A stretch of 47,717 bases of DNA, from NCBI RefSeq assembly GCF_002860165.1, contig NZ_PGUZ01000049.1, forward strand, positions 1 through 47,717, given 5' to 3'. Positions 17,320 to 25,442 of this stretch are shown piece by piece; within the stretch, counting starts at the first letter, position 1, and each line of letters starts with the position of its first letter. The notes under the pieces were generated by a model. The model saw only the letters and a program-made list of their open reading frames with translations, did not search any database and was not told where the DNA came from. This DNA comes from Bacillus sp. V3-13 (GTDB lineage: Bacteria > Bacillota > Bacilli > Bacillales > Cytobacillaceae). Made by a program: the position numbers and the translations under genes.

Positions 17320-18441
17320 ATGATGAATGTTTCCATCCAGCAATATATGCTAAACACGTTTGACCATTTGCACAGTATTCCTGAAGTAAGCTGGCAAGAA
17401 TTTAAAACAACAAGCTTCCTGAAAAATGAAACGGAAAAACTCGGCTGCCGGGTAACAACATTTCCCGACAGCACCGGCCTGATCGCCGAGATCGGCAGCG
17501 GCAAGCCGGTTGTAGCGATCAGGGCGGATATTGACGCGCTTTGGCAGGAAGTGAATGGAGCCTTCCAGCCTAACCACTCCTGCGGGCATGATGCGCATAT
17601 GACGATTGTGCTTGGCGCAATCCAATCTTTACAGGAGCGCGCTTCTGAGTGGGCAGGAACGATCCGCTTCATTTTTCAGCCGGCTGAGGAGAAAGGCACC
17701 GGTGCATTAAAAATGATCGAGTTCGGTGCCGTTGATGATGTCGATTATTTGTTTGGCGTCCATTTGCGCCCGGAAAATGAAATGGGTGACGGCTATGCCG
17801 CTCCGCTCCTGATCCATGGGGCAGCCCGTTTTATCAGCGGCAGCATTTCAGGTGAAGATATGCATGGCGCCAGGCCACATATGGGAGCGAATGCAATCGA
17901 GGCAGGAGCTGCGCTCGTGCACATGCTAAAAAACATATACGTAAACCCGCTGACACCGGCCTCGATCAAAATGACAAAGTTTATCTCAGGCGGGGACAGT
18001 TCCAACATTATTCCCGGCAATGCCGAATTCAGCCTCGACCTGCGCGCGCAAACGAACGAGGCGATGGACCATCTTCAGAACCAATTGGAGAAGGCTTTTA
18101 AAGCAGTTGAAACCTTTTATGATGTAAAAATTTCGTTTTCAATCCTGGCGACGCTTCCGGCAGCCGTTAAAAATGATGAAGCTGTAAGCATTATGAAAAA
18201 AGCGATTATAAATTCTTTATCAGAAGAACGATGCTTGCCGCCAATCATTACAACAGGCGGGGACGATTTTCACTTTTATACGATCAAGCGCCCGCATTTA
18301 AAAGCAACAATGCTCGGTCTTGGCTGCGGACTTGTGCCGGGCCTCCATCATCCCGACATGACATTCAGGAGGGAAGCGATGGTGAAAGGAGCAGAAATCC
18401 TGACGGAGGCAGCGATTCTCGCATTGGGAAAGGAAAAGTAG
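17320..18441 (+). CDS. amhX: M20-family amidohydrolase (AmhX-like)
   Basis: A 373-residue metal-dependent hydrolase of the M20/amidohydrolase group (IAA-amino acid hydrolase and aminoacylase relatives), which cleaves N-acyl amino acids or similar amides. Metal-binding motifs are visible: HSCGHDAH (His86, Cys88, His90, Asp91), the catalytic pair Glu123-Glu124 (QPAEEKG), HLRPENE near residue 148 and the C-terminal GLHHPDM histidine. It most resembles what I remember of B. subtilis AmhX; the exact substrate is unknown. No signal peptide, so cytoplasmic. AGAAGG precedes the ATG. It lies upstream of a gamma-glutamyltransferase-like gene, which has its own promoter. Confidence 0.85.
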   Translation: MMNVSIQQYMLNTFDHLHSIPEVSWQEFKTTSFLKNETEKLGCRVTTFPDSTGLIAEIGSGKPVVAIRADIDALWQEVNGAFQPNHSCGHDAHMTIVLGAIQSLQERASEWAGTIRFIFQPAEEKGTGALKMIEFGAVDDVDYLFGVHLRPENEMGDGYAAPLLIHGAARFISGSISGEDMHGARPHMGANAIEAGAALVHMLKNIYVNPLTPASIKMTKFISGGDSSNIIPGNAEFSLDLRAQTNEAMDHLQNQLEKAFKAVETFYDVKISFSILATLPAAVKNDEAVSIMKKAIINSLSEERCLPPIITTGGDDFHFYTIKRPHLKATMLGLGCGLVPGLHHPDMTFRREAMVKGAEILTEAAILALGKEK

Positions 18442-18497
18442 AGATTAAACGGAAATTAAACCAGGACACTTGCCAATATTTATTTTTTCTAAATCTT

Positions 18498-18527
18498 TCG
18501 ACACAACATGGATGCGTCTGCTATAAT
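18498..18527 (+). promoter_or_regulatory. Probable sigma-A promoter of the ywrD-pcp pair
   Basis: TCGACA (18498-18503), an 18-base spacer, then TATAAT (18522-18527) preceded by TGC. It lies about 40 bases before the TTG start of the gamma-glutamyltransferase gene. Confidence 0.7.
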
Positions 18528-18568
18528 ATTTCGGTAGACGAAGTTTTTATTGTAGAGGGGGAAAACCT

Positions 18569-20176
18569 TTGTCATACCTTACATATCCATATCCATCGCA
18601 AAGAATGGCCGCTGTTTCCCGTAACGGCATGGTGGCAACTTCACAGCCGCTTGCTGCGCAGGCAGGGCTGGATATTTTGAAAAAGGGCGGTAATGCCATC
18701 GATGCTGCGATCGCAACGGCTGCCTGCTTAACGGTAGTTGAACCAACTTCGAACGGGATCGGCGGAGATGCATTTGCCCTCGTTTGGGTGAAGGATAAGC
18801 TTTTCGGGTTGAATGGGAGCGGACCGGCGCCGCAAAGCATTTCAATTGAAAAAGTGAAGGAATTGGGACATGAATCGATGCCAATTACCGGCTGGGTCCC
18901 GGTTACGGTGCCTGGGGCGCCATCTGCCTGGGCCGAGCTGTCGGAACGGTTTGGCCGCCTTCCGCTTACGGAAGTATTAAAGCCGGCGATCGATTATGCC
19001 CGCAATGGCTATCCGCTCACACCAATTCTGGGCAAGTATTGGGAGAGGGCTTTTACCGCCTATAAAACCCGCTTGAAAGGCAAAGAGTTTGACGAATGGT
19101 TCCGTGTTTTTGCAGCACAGGGCCGGGCGCCAAAAATCGGCGAAATGTGGAAGTCGGATGGCCATGCCGATACATTGGCAGAAATAGCCGAAACAAAAGG
19201 CGAAAGTTTTTATCGCGGCAGCCTTGCCGAAAAAATTGCCGCTGCTTCAAAAAGCTCCGGTGGATTCCTTGGCAAGGACGACCTGCATGCCTTTAAGGCT
19301 GAGTGGGTGGAACCGGTATCGGTGAACTATCGCGGCTTTGATATTTGGGAAATTCCGCCGAACGGACAGGGTCTGGTCGCCTTAATGGCCCTTAACATTT
19401 TAAAAGGGTTCGAGTTTGTTAGCCGTGAAGATGCAGACGCTGTCCATTTGCAGCTGGAGGCAATGAAACGAGCATTTACGGATGGAAAAACTTATATATC
19501 CGACCCGAGAACAATGAAGGCTAAAATAGAAGATTTATTATCAGAGGAGTATGGCGAAAAGTGCCGCAGCGCCATCAAGCCGACGGCCCAGCTGCCGCCG
19601 GAGCCGGGGACGCTGCCAAAGGGCGGGACCGTTTATCTGGCAACTGCGGACGGAGAAGGCAATATGGTTTCGTTTATTCAAAGCAATTACATGGGCTTTG
19701 GTTCAGGTATCGTCGTGCCAAATACCGGAATTTCGATGCAGAACCGCGGCCATGATTTCTCGCTTGATCCTTCTCATGAAAATGCACTTGCTCCGGGCAA
19801 GAAAACATACCATACGATTATTCCTGGATTTATCACAAAGGACGATCAGGCTGTCGGGCCATTCGGTGTAATGGGAGGCTACATGCAGCCGCAGGGGCAT
19901 GTCCAGGTCGCGATGAATTTGATCGATTTTGGCTTAAACCCCCAGGCAGCGCTTGACGCGCCAAGATGGCAATGGATTGAAGGGAAGAAGGTCGAAGTTG
20001 AGCACACCTTCCCGAATTATATTGTCCAGCAGCTGGCGAGAAAAGGGCACGACATAAAGGTTGCTCACGATTCGGGCGGTTTTGGCAGGGGGCAGATCAT
20101 TCTCCGTGATCCGGACACAGGTGTATTATCCGGTGGAACAGAACCACGTACAGACGGCTCGATTGCAAGCTGGTAA
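18569..20176 (+). CDS. ywrD: Gamma-glutamyltransferase-family enzyme (YwrD-like)
   Basis: A 535-residue Ntn-hydrolase of the gamma-glutamyltranspeptidase family, made as a precursor and self-cleaved before a nucleophilic threonine. The likely nucleophile is Thr354 in KGGTVYLATADGEGN, splitting the chain into about 353 and 182 residues. N-terminal signatures GGNAIDAAIATAACLTVVEP and NGIGGDAFAL are present, as are SGGTEPRTDGS near the end. There is no secretion signal, unlike the extracellular Ggt, which points to the cytoplasmic YwrD type. The start is TTG behind GAGGGGGA. pcp follows 14 bases after the stop, so the two probably form an operon. The exact gamma-glutamyl substrate is unknown. 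Confidence 0.88.
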   Translation: MSYLTYPYPSQRMAAVSRNGMVATSQPLAAQAGLDILKKGGNAIDAAIATAACLTVVEPTSNGIGGDAFALVWVKDKLFGLNGSGPAPQSISIEKVKELGHESMPITGWVPVTVPGAPSAWAELSERFGRLPLTEVLKPAIDYARNGYPLTPILGKYWERAFTAYKTRLKGKEFDEWFRVFAAQGRAPKIGEMWKSDGHADTLAEIAETKGESFYRGSLAEKIAAASKSSGGFLGKDDLHAFKAEWVEPVSVNYRGFDIWEIPPNGQGLVALMALNILKGFEFVSREDADAVHLQLEAMKRAFTDGKTYISDPRTMKAKIEDLLSEEYGEKCRSAIKPTAQLPPEPGTLPKGGTVYLATADGEGNMVSFIQSNYMGFGSGIVVPNTGISMQNRGHDFSLDPSHENALAPGKKTYHTIIPGFITKDDQAVGPFGVMGGYMQPQGHVQVAMNLIDFGLNPQAALDAPRWQWIEGKKVEVEHTFPNYIVQQLARKGHDIKVAHDSGGFGRGQIILRDPDTGVLSGGTEPRTDGSIASW

Positions 20177-20190
20177 AAGGAGAGAGAAAG

Positions 20191-20796
20191 ATGAAAACAT
20201 TATTACTAACAGGATTTGAACCATTTCTGGAGTTTCCAATCAATCCAACCGAAAAAATCGTAAAAGAGCTGGATGGGAAACAGATTGGAGCTTACGAGAT
20301 CACAGGCTTGCTGTTGCCTGTCGATTATGAAACGACAACGGCTAAAATGATCGATGCGGTGCAGACTGTAAAGCCGGATGCAGTGATTTCCCTTGGCTTG
20401 GCCGCAGGAAGAACAGCAATTACCCCGGAACGGATCGCGATTAATTGCCGCGACGGCGCACAAGACAATAAGGGGAACTCACTGCAGGACAGCCTGATCG
20501 TTGCAGGCGGAGCTGATGGTTATTTCAGCACCCTTCCGATCAGAAAGTTTGTCAACGTGTTAACCGAAGCAGGATTACCCGCGCAAATTTCAAATACAGC
20601 AGGAACCTATCTGTGCAACAACACGATGTATTCGGTTCTTCACGAGTTAAACGGCTCAGGTTTGGACATTCCGGCAGGTTTTATTCATATTCCCGCCTCC
20701 CATGAGCTCGCCTTAAATACGAAGAAGAGCATGCCTAGCTGGTCACATCAAGACCTGCTAAAATCAATTGAACTAATAATTGAAGCGCTCGACTAG
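20191..20796 (+). CDS. pcp: Pyroglutamyl-peptidase I
   Basis: A 201-residue cytoplasmic cysteine peptidase (family C15) that removes N-terminal pyroglutamate from peptides. The catalytic triad is visible as Glu80 (PERIAIN), Cys142 (GTYLCNNTMY) and His166 (FIHIPASHE). Length is slightly under the usual 210-215 residues. AAAGGAGAGAG precedes the ATG. Lying 14 bases after the gamma-glutamyltransferase-like gene, it fits a shared role in breaking down gamma-glutamyl and pyroglutamyl compounds (inference). A terminator follows. Confidence 0.95.
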   Translation: MKTLLLTGFEPFLEFPINPTEKIVKELDGKQIGAYEITGLLLPVDYETTTAKMIDAVQTVKPDAVISLGLAAGRTAITPERIAINCRDGAQDNKGNSLQDSLIVAGGADGYFSTLPIRKFVNVLTEAGLPAQISNTAGTYLCNNTMYSVLHELNGSGLDIPAGFIHIPASHELALNTKKSMPSWSHQDLLKSIELIIEALD

Positions 20797-20806
20797 AAGC
20801 GCATAG

Positions 20807-20850
20807 AAAAAGCTCCGGTTGCTTTGAATGCAACACGGGGCTTTTTTTTT
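20807..20850 (+). terminator. Terminator after pcp
   Basis: Imperfect stem AAAAAGCTCCGGTTGC / GCAACACGGGGCTTTTT with a 7-base loop, ending in a run of nine T. Confidence 0.8.
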
Positions 20851-21295
20851 CATGCAGGTTAAACAATAGAACCACATAGCCTCGACAAATTTCTCGGGAA
20901 ATAATTGTTGTCCCCGCTTTGATTGCCCACCCATCAGGTGAAATTCTTTAGTTTCAAAAAATAAGCTGCGGTAAGCTCTCCGCAAAGACTGCTGTTGTCC
21001 CGTTTTCGAAAAACTTCTGCCACTCCTTGTCCCGATTGACTTTTTCGTGCATAATCCCTTATCCAAGCTAATAAAATGTTACAAACCTTAAAAGAGAGTG
21101 TTTGAGGTGAGGAGTCGTTTGAAAGCAGCGGGAATTTACTTGGAGACTTGATTATACTTGGCAAAAAAGCAAGCAGCGACTTTCGGAAGCATTGTCCAGG
21201 GACTTAAGATTCCTGTGCGGAGCAGCAGTATCTACGAAGCGAAGAGCGAGTCTCATTTCACACTTCTCACATCCAACTTGGGGAGGGCGAGTGGT
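20851..21295. other. Gene-free leader region upstream of spoIIID
   Basis: No convincing gene in 445 bases. Short frames on both strands lack family resemblance. The region must carry the spoIIID promoter, but I could not pick out a sigma-E element with confidence; TTGACTTTTTCGTGCATAATCC near 21036-21057 is a weak candidate. A GGTGAGGAG sequence near 21106 precedes a 10-codon frame starting at a TTG, which I do not count as a gene. Confidence 0.5.
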
Positions 21296-21559
21296 GTGCA
21301 CGATTACATCAAAGAGAGAACTATCAAGATTGGAAAGTATATCGTGGAGACGAAAAAAACTGTTCGCGTTATTGCGAAGGAGTTTGGCGTATCCAAAAGT
21401 ACAGTCCATAAAGATTTGACAGAGAGGCTTCCAGAAATTAACCCTGAACTTGCAGCTGAAGTGAAAGAGATCTTAGATTATCATAAATCAATTCGCCATT
21501 TGCGCGGCGGAGAAGCAACAAAAATGAAGTACAAAAAAGAAGAGGAGCCTGTACAGTAA
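21296..21559 (+). CDS. spoIIID: Stage III sporulation transcriptional regulator SpoIIID
   Basis: An 87-residue DNA-binding protein that activates or represses many sigma-E genes in the mother cell and helps turn on sigK. It has a helix-turn-helix at about residues 22-42 (VIAKEFGVSKSTVHKDL), and the basic C-terminal tail KSIRHLRGGEATKMKYKK is retained. The frame is open back to 21158, but the GTG at 21296 follows GGGGAGGG at about eight bases and gives the N-terminus HDYIKERTIKIGKYI known from B. subtilis. The long upstream extension is therefore rejected. Confidence 0.96.
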   Translation: MHDYIKERTIKIGKYIVETKKTVRVIAKEFGVSKSTVHKDLTERLPEINPELAAEVKEILDYHKSIRHLRGGEATKMKYKKEEEPVQ

Positions 21560-21649
21560 ACGAAGAATGTAAAAAATTTTTCCTCCATTTAAATTATTTC
21601 CGCAAATTTTTCGCGAATTACGACAAAAAGTTACTTATTTCTACCTTTT

Positions 21650-21658
21650 TGTGATAAT
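21650..21658 (+). promoter_or_regulatory. Possible extended -10 promoter driving the mbl leader
   Basis: TGTGATAAT is an extended -10 element about 335 bases before mbl; an overlapping TACAAT follows at 21662. No strong -35 is seen. If used, it would give a long structured leader containing an internal terminator. Confidence 0.35.
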
Positions 21659-21717
21659 ATATACAATTAGGATAGAAATGATTTCGTGAAGCGGAAGCGA
21701 AAAGGACAGAATGACGC

Positions 21718-21765
21718 TTGCTAAAATGAAAGACTGATCTTGGTCGGGAGCATCAATTTTAGCAA
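21718..21765 (+). other. Long hairpin in the spoIIID-mbl region
   Basis: TTGCTAAAAT (21718-21727) pairs perfectly with ATTTTAGCAA (21756-21765) over 10 bp. The 28-base interior contains a smaller GACTGATCTTGGTC foldback. It ends 17 bases before a terminator-like hairpin. It matches no RNA family that I recognise. Confidence 0.6.
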
Positions 21766-21782
21766 AGCCTCCATCAAACATC

Positions 21783-21818
21783 CGGTTTCAAGCTTAATAT
21801 GATAAGAAACCGTTTTTT
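21783..21818 (+). terminator. Terminator between spoIIID and mbl
   Basis: CGGTTTC (21783-21789) pairs with GAAACCG (21806-21812) and is followed directly by six T. It is 224 bases after spoIIID and 175 before mbl. It may simply end the spoIIID transcript, or act as an attenuator in an mbl leader. Confidence 0.75.
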
Positions 21819-21840
21819 AACAAACAGAGTCCTTCGGAGC

Positions 21841-21916
21841 CGATGCTGGACAAAGATTAGCGGAGGCGGCTGTACAACAGCATTGCCTGCATAAACGATG
21901 ATAAAAGGAATCATTG
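21841..21916 (+). other. Two further stems between the terminator and mbl
   Basis: CGATGCTG (21841-21848) pairs with CAGCATTG (21878-21885) over 8 bp including one G-U. CGATGAT (21896-21902) pairs with ATCATTG (21910-21916). They make this a structured stretch, but no known riboswitch pattern was recognised. Confidence 0.45.
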
Positions 21917-21992
21917 TAGTATTCTTTTAAATCGGGTTATGGGAATGGTATGCGTTCATGGCCGGGCAATCGTTCAAGGAGGAAAAAAGATA

Positions 21993-22994
21993 ATGTTTGC
22001 TAGGGATATTGGGATTGATTTAGGAACGGCTAACGTGCTAATACATGTGAAAGGCCGGGGAATCGTACTGAATGAACCGTCTGTAGTCGCAATTGATAAA
22101 AATACGAACAGAGTTCTTGCTGTCGGTGAAGAAGCGAGACGAATGGTTGGCCGTACGCCAGGCAATATCGTCGCGATCCGTCCGTTAAAAGATGGGGTCA
22201 TTGCTGACTTCGATGTAACAGAAGCGATGCTAAAGCATTTCATAAACAAGCTGAACGTAAAGGGTTTTTTATCAAAGCCAAGAATTTTAATTTGCTGCCC
22301 GACAAACATCACAAGTGTTGAGCAAAAAGCGATTAAAGAAGCGGCTGAAAAAAGCGGCGGCAAGAAAATCTATCTGGAAGAAGAACCAAAGGTGGCCGCA
22401 ATCGGTGCAGGCATGGATATTTTCCAGCCAAGCGGTAATATGGTTGTCGACATCGGCGGCGGTACAACCGATATTGCCGTCCTGTCAATGGGTGACATCG
22501 TTACATCATCCTCGATTAAAATGGCCGGGGATAAATTTGATTCCGAAATTTTGAACTATATTAAAAGAGAATATAAATTATTGATTGGAGAACGGACTTC
22601 CGAAGATATAAAAATCAAAATCGGAACCGTCTTTCCTGGTTCACGGAACGAAGAGCTTGATATTCGCGGCCGTGACATGGTAACCGGTCTGCCAAGAACG
22701 ATCACTGTCCGTTCGAGTGAAATTGAACAGGCATTGCGTGAATCCGTTTCGGTCATTGTCCAGGCTGCCAAAACCGTTCTCGAACAGACACCACCAGAAT
22801 TATCGGCCGATATTATTGACCGCGGTGTCATTTTAACAGGCGGCGGCGCCATGCTGCACGGATTTGACCTGCTGCTCTCAGAAGAACTGAAGGTCCCGGT
22901 ACTTGTTGCTGAAAATCCGATGAACTGTGTCGCAGTTGGAACCGGCATTATGCTTGATAATATCGACCGTCTTCCGAAACGGAAGTTAGGATAA
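21993..22994 (+). CDS. mbl: MreB-like cell-shape protein Mbl
   Basis: A 333-residue bacterial actin that forms membrane-associated filaments and guides lateral cell-wall synthesis in rod-shaped cells. Actin-fold nucleotide motifs are visible: phosphate 1 IGIDLGTANVLI at the N-terminus, phosphate 2 VVDIGGGTTDIAVLS near residue 155, and the adenosine motif LTGGGAMLHGFD near residue 285. The frame extends 18 codons upstream, but the ATG at 21993 follows AAGGAGG and yields the standard start MFARDIGIDLG. The neighbours spoIIID and flhO mark it as Mbl, as opposed to MreB or MreBH. A structured region with a terminator lies upstream. Confidence 0.95.
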   Translation: MFARDIGIDLGTANVLIHVKGRGIVLNEPSVVAIDKNTNRVLAVGEEARRMVGRTPGNIVAIRPLKDGVIADFDVTEAMLKHFINKLNVKGFLSKPRILICCPTNITSVEQKAIKEAAEKSGGKKIYLEEEPKVAAIGAGMDIFQPSGNMVVDIGGGTTDIAVLSMGDIVTSSSIKMAGDKFDSEILNYIKREYKLLIGERTSEDIKIKIGTVFPGSRNEELDIRGRDMVTGLPRTITVRSSEIEQALRESVSVIVQAAKTVLEQTPPELSADIIDRGVILTGGGAMLHGFDLLLSEELKVPVLVAENPMNCVAVGTGIMLDNIDRLPKRKLG

Positions 22995-23004
22995 GCAATC
23001 AAAT

Positions 23005-23061
23005 AATCTGCCAGGCCGGAAAAACGGTATCGCCTGATTTTTCGGACTGCAGATTTTTTTG
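23005..23061 (+). terminator. Terminator after mbl
   Basis: An extended stem in which AATCTGC pairs with GCAGATT and an inner CCGGAAAAA pairs with TTTTTCGG. It is followed by a T-run and lies about ten bases after the mbl stop. Confidence 0.8.
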
Positions 23062-23278
23062 TTATTTACCCCTTGCCATCGGATTTAAACTTAAAAAGGA
23101 ATATTTTTTTCATCTTTTGACTCTTTTCTGCAAATTTTTAATGTATCTTTGCAAAAATTTTTCTATAATAGGAAGTAAGTGAAAAAATTTGGACAAGCCC
23201 GCTTGATGCGAGCTTATGTTTATATTATATATTATGTCTATGGTGAGCTGTACATAATCGCTGTTGCGAGGTGGAGAA

Positions 23279-24118
23279 ATGTTTAGAGGATTTTACACGG
23301 TTGCTTCCGGTATGCTGTCCCAGCAAAGGCGCACGGAAATGTTAACCAATAATATGTCGAATGCCAATACGCCAGGCTTTAAAGCCGACCAGTCGGCAAT
23401 GAGGGCCTTTCCGGAAATGCTGCTGCAGCGCTTTGAACAGCAGTCGATCCCGACAGAAAATAATTTGCGTTTCCCTTTTAACCAAACAGTCGGTTCTATC
23501 AATACCGGTGTTTATATGCAGGAGGCAATGCCAAAATTCATTCAAGGCGATTTGCGTGAAACGAGCAAAAATACCGATGTCGCTCTTGTCGACGTAAATA
23601 TTCCGGCAAGCGCGGAGAATGGTTTGCCGGGTACAGTGTTGTTTACGGTCCGCGAACCTGGCGGTGATATCCGCTACTCACGAAACGGCAACTTTACGGT
23701 CGACGGCCAGGGATTTTTGACTTCAGCAAGCGGCATGTATATTCTGGATGACGCAGGCAATCAGATCCAGCTTTCAAGCGACCGCTTTACAATCAGTGAA
23801 GACGGGCAGCTAACCGGGGAGAATGGCGAAACAGCAAGATTGGGCATCGCCTTTGCTGACAACCCGCAGCGCTTAATCAAAGAAGGAGACGGGTTGTACC
23901 GGACAGAAGACGGCGCCCCGCTTGCTGACGCTTTTGGGGCCGCGGGCGTGCAATTCAGGCTCCAGCAGGGGTTTTTGGAAAGCTCGAACGTCGATGTGTC
24001 GAGAACAATGACAGATATGCTGACAGCCTACCGCGCTTTTGAAGCGAATCAAAAGGTTTTGCAGGCGTACGACCGAAGCATGGAAAAAGCCGCGAATGAA
24101 ATCGGCAGAGTCGGTTAA
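23279..24118 (+). CDS. flhO: Flagellar hook-basal body protein FlhO (FlgG family)
   Basis: A 279-residue flagellar rod protein exported by the flagellar type III system. The N-terminal rod-protein signature is present (residues about 2-35, with LTNNMSNANTPGFKAD), as are the central beta domain and the C-terminal SNVDVSRTMTDMLTAYRAFEANQKVLQAYD helix typical of FlgF/FlgG proteins. The ATG at 23279 follows GAGGTGGAG; an upstream frame from 23264 is not preferred. TATAAT at 23164-23169 is the only promoter-like element seen upstream, and no clear sigma-D site was found. flhP follows after 93 bases. Confidence 0.9.
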   Translation: MFRGFYTVASGMLSQQRRTEMLTNNMSNANTPGFKADQSAMRAFPEMLLQRFEQQSIPTENNLRFPFNQTVGSINTGVYMQEAMPKFIQGDLRETSKNTDVALVDVNIPASAENGLPGTVLFTVREPGGDIRYSRNGNFTVDGQGFLTSASGMYILDDAGNQIQLSSDRFTISEDGQLTGENGETARLGIAFADNPQRLIKEGDGLYRTEDGAPLADAFGAAGVQFRLQQGFLESSNVDVSRTMTDMLTAYRAFEANQKVLQAYDRSMEKAANEIGRVG

Positions 24119-24211
24119 TACGAAAGTCTCGAGCTAAACACTGACTCAAGGATTTCCGCAACCCGGACGACACTTTAAAGAATTAGTAAAACCCGCCCGA
24201 GGGGGACCAAC

Positions 24212-25054
24212 ATGAACAGAACAATGATTACCGCAACCAATACTTTAAATCAACTGCAAAAGCAGATGGATATGATCAGCCATAACCTTGCCAATGTCGA
24301 TACAACCGGCTTTAAAAGACGCGAGGCGAGCTTTACAGACTTGCTTTTTCAGGAATTTCAAAACCAGCCGTATCCCAACCTGGAAATAGGCCGACTGACG
24401 CCGAACGGGGTCAGGCAGGGAGTGGGCGCCAAATTAGCGCAGGCACAAATGATCCTCAAGCAGGGCAGCATTAAAACGACCGACAGGCCTTTGGATGTTG
24501 CTTTTACAAAAGAAGGACAATTCTTCAGGGTTCTCGTCCAAACCGAAGACGGGGCAGCGGTCCGTTTTACAAGGGACGGTTCGTTCCATTTAACACCGAT
24601 CGCCGATGATGAATTAATGCTTGTGACCGGTGACGGCCATGCCGTATTGGATGAAAACAATAACCCGATTTATATAAACGGGGAGCCAAATAATTTTGCC
24701 ATGAACGAAAATGGCGAATTAACGGTGGCGATGGCAAATGGTACAACTCAAACCTTTGACCTTGGAGTGATCCTCGCCAACAAGCCGCAGTTCCTTGAGC
24801 AAAAGGGTGGCAATCTATTGGGACTGCCCGAAAACATGGACCAGCTTGGTGTGGCAGAAGAAGAAATCTTTACCGAATTAAACGGCCCTTTGCGCAACCA
24901 GATCGGCATCCAGCAAGGAGCGCTTGAACAATCGAACGTCGAGATGTCAAAAGAAATGACCGATTTAATTAATGTTCAGCGTTCTTACCAATTCCATTCG
25001 AGAGCAATTACTCTGGCCGATCAAATGATGGGACTCGTGAATGGAATCCGCTAA
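24212..25054 (+). CDS. flhP: Flagellar hook-basal body protein FlhP (FlgG family)
   Basis: A 280-residue paralogue of FlhO and probable rod protein. The N-terminal helix with ISHNLANVDTTGFKRREASF (about residues 22-41) and the C-terminal SNVEMSKEMTDLINVQRSYQF helix match the FlgF/FlgG family. The two ends form the coiled-coil core of the rod. GAGGGGGACC precedes the ATG. flhO-flhP adjacent to mbl is the B. subtilis order. The next gene starts 14 bases after the stop, so the transcript probably continues. Confidence 0.92.
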   Translation: MNRTMITATNTLNQLQKQMDMISHNLANVDTTGFKRREASFTDLLFQEFQNQPYPNLEIGRLTPNGVRQGVGAKLAQAQMILKQGSIKTTDRPLDVAFTKEGQFFRVLVQTEDGAAVRFTRDGSFHLTPIADDELMLVTGDGHAVLDENNNPIYINGEPNNFAMNENGELTVAMANGTTQTFDLGVILANKPQFLEQKGGNLLGLPENMDQLGVAEEEIFTELNGPLRNQIGIQQGALEQSNVEMSKEMTDLINVQRSYQFHSRAITLADQMMGLVNGIR

Positions 25055-25068
25055 AGGGGAATTATCAA

Positions 25069-25347
25069 ATGTCTTTGAACAAAAATAACCAGGAACCAGC
25101 TCAAAGTCGCGAACAAGTAAAAAAGCATAAAAAAGAGCAGCAGGAAAAAGCGCGGAAAACAAACGAACGAGTTCGCACCCGGCTTATTCCGATCTGGCTT
25201 CGGGTTATCATTGTAATCGTACTTATCTTTGTATGCCTGGTTGCCGGAGCAATGGTTGGCTATGGAGTCATCGGTGACGGCAAAGCAACCGATGTCTTTA
25301 AAGAATCAACCTGGACCCACATCATCGACTTAATCGAAGCTGAATAA
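25069..25347 (+). CDS. Small single-pass membrane protein (EpuA-like)
   Basis: A 92-residue protein with a highly charged Lys/Glu/Arg-rich N-terminal half (about residues 1-43, predicted cytoplasmic), one transmembrane helix (about 46-68) and a short outer tail. It resembles the EpuA family, which databases often label RNA polymerase subunit beta. Nothing in the sequence supports a polymerase role. The function is unknown. AAGGGGAATTATCAA precedes the ATG 14 bases after flhP. A terminator follows, then fabZ. Confidence 0.75.
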   Translation: MSLNKNNQEPAQSREQVKKHKKEQQEKARKTNERVRTRLIPIWLRVIIVIVLIFVCLVAGAMVGYGVIGDGKATDVFKESTWTHIIDLIEAE

Positions 25348-25357
25348 AAAAATCGTT

Positions 25358-25383
25358 GGAAGGGATCAAACCCTTCCTTTTTT
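25358..25383 (+). terminator. Terminator between the EpuA-like gene and fabZ
   Basis: GGAAGGG (25358-25364) pairs with CCCTTCC (25371-25377), followed by six T. It closes the flhO-flhP transcript, so fabZ should have its own promoter. Confidence 0.85.
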
Positions 25384-25442
25384 ATGCCCCTTTTTAGTAC
25401 AATAAAAGAAATGATACCTAATATTATGAGGAGGTCATAATA

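Noticed and set aside
21108-21150. Ten-codon leader peptide upstream of spoIIID
   Set aside because: A good GGTGAGGAG precedes a TTG, but the peptide is too short to judge and no attenuator follows.
21158-21295. 46-codon N-terminal extension of SpoIIID
   Set aside because: The GTG at 21296 has a strong ribosome binding site and gives the family-standard start; the extension resembles nothing.
21700-21800. Cyclic-di-GMP riboswitch upstream of mbl
   Set aside because: GCAAAGCCTCC recalls the class I motif, but the required partner helices and GNRA loop/receptor are not present.
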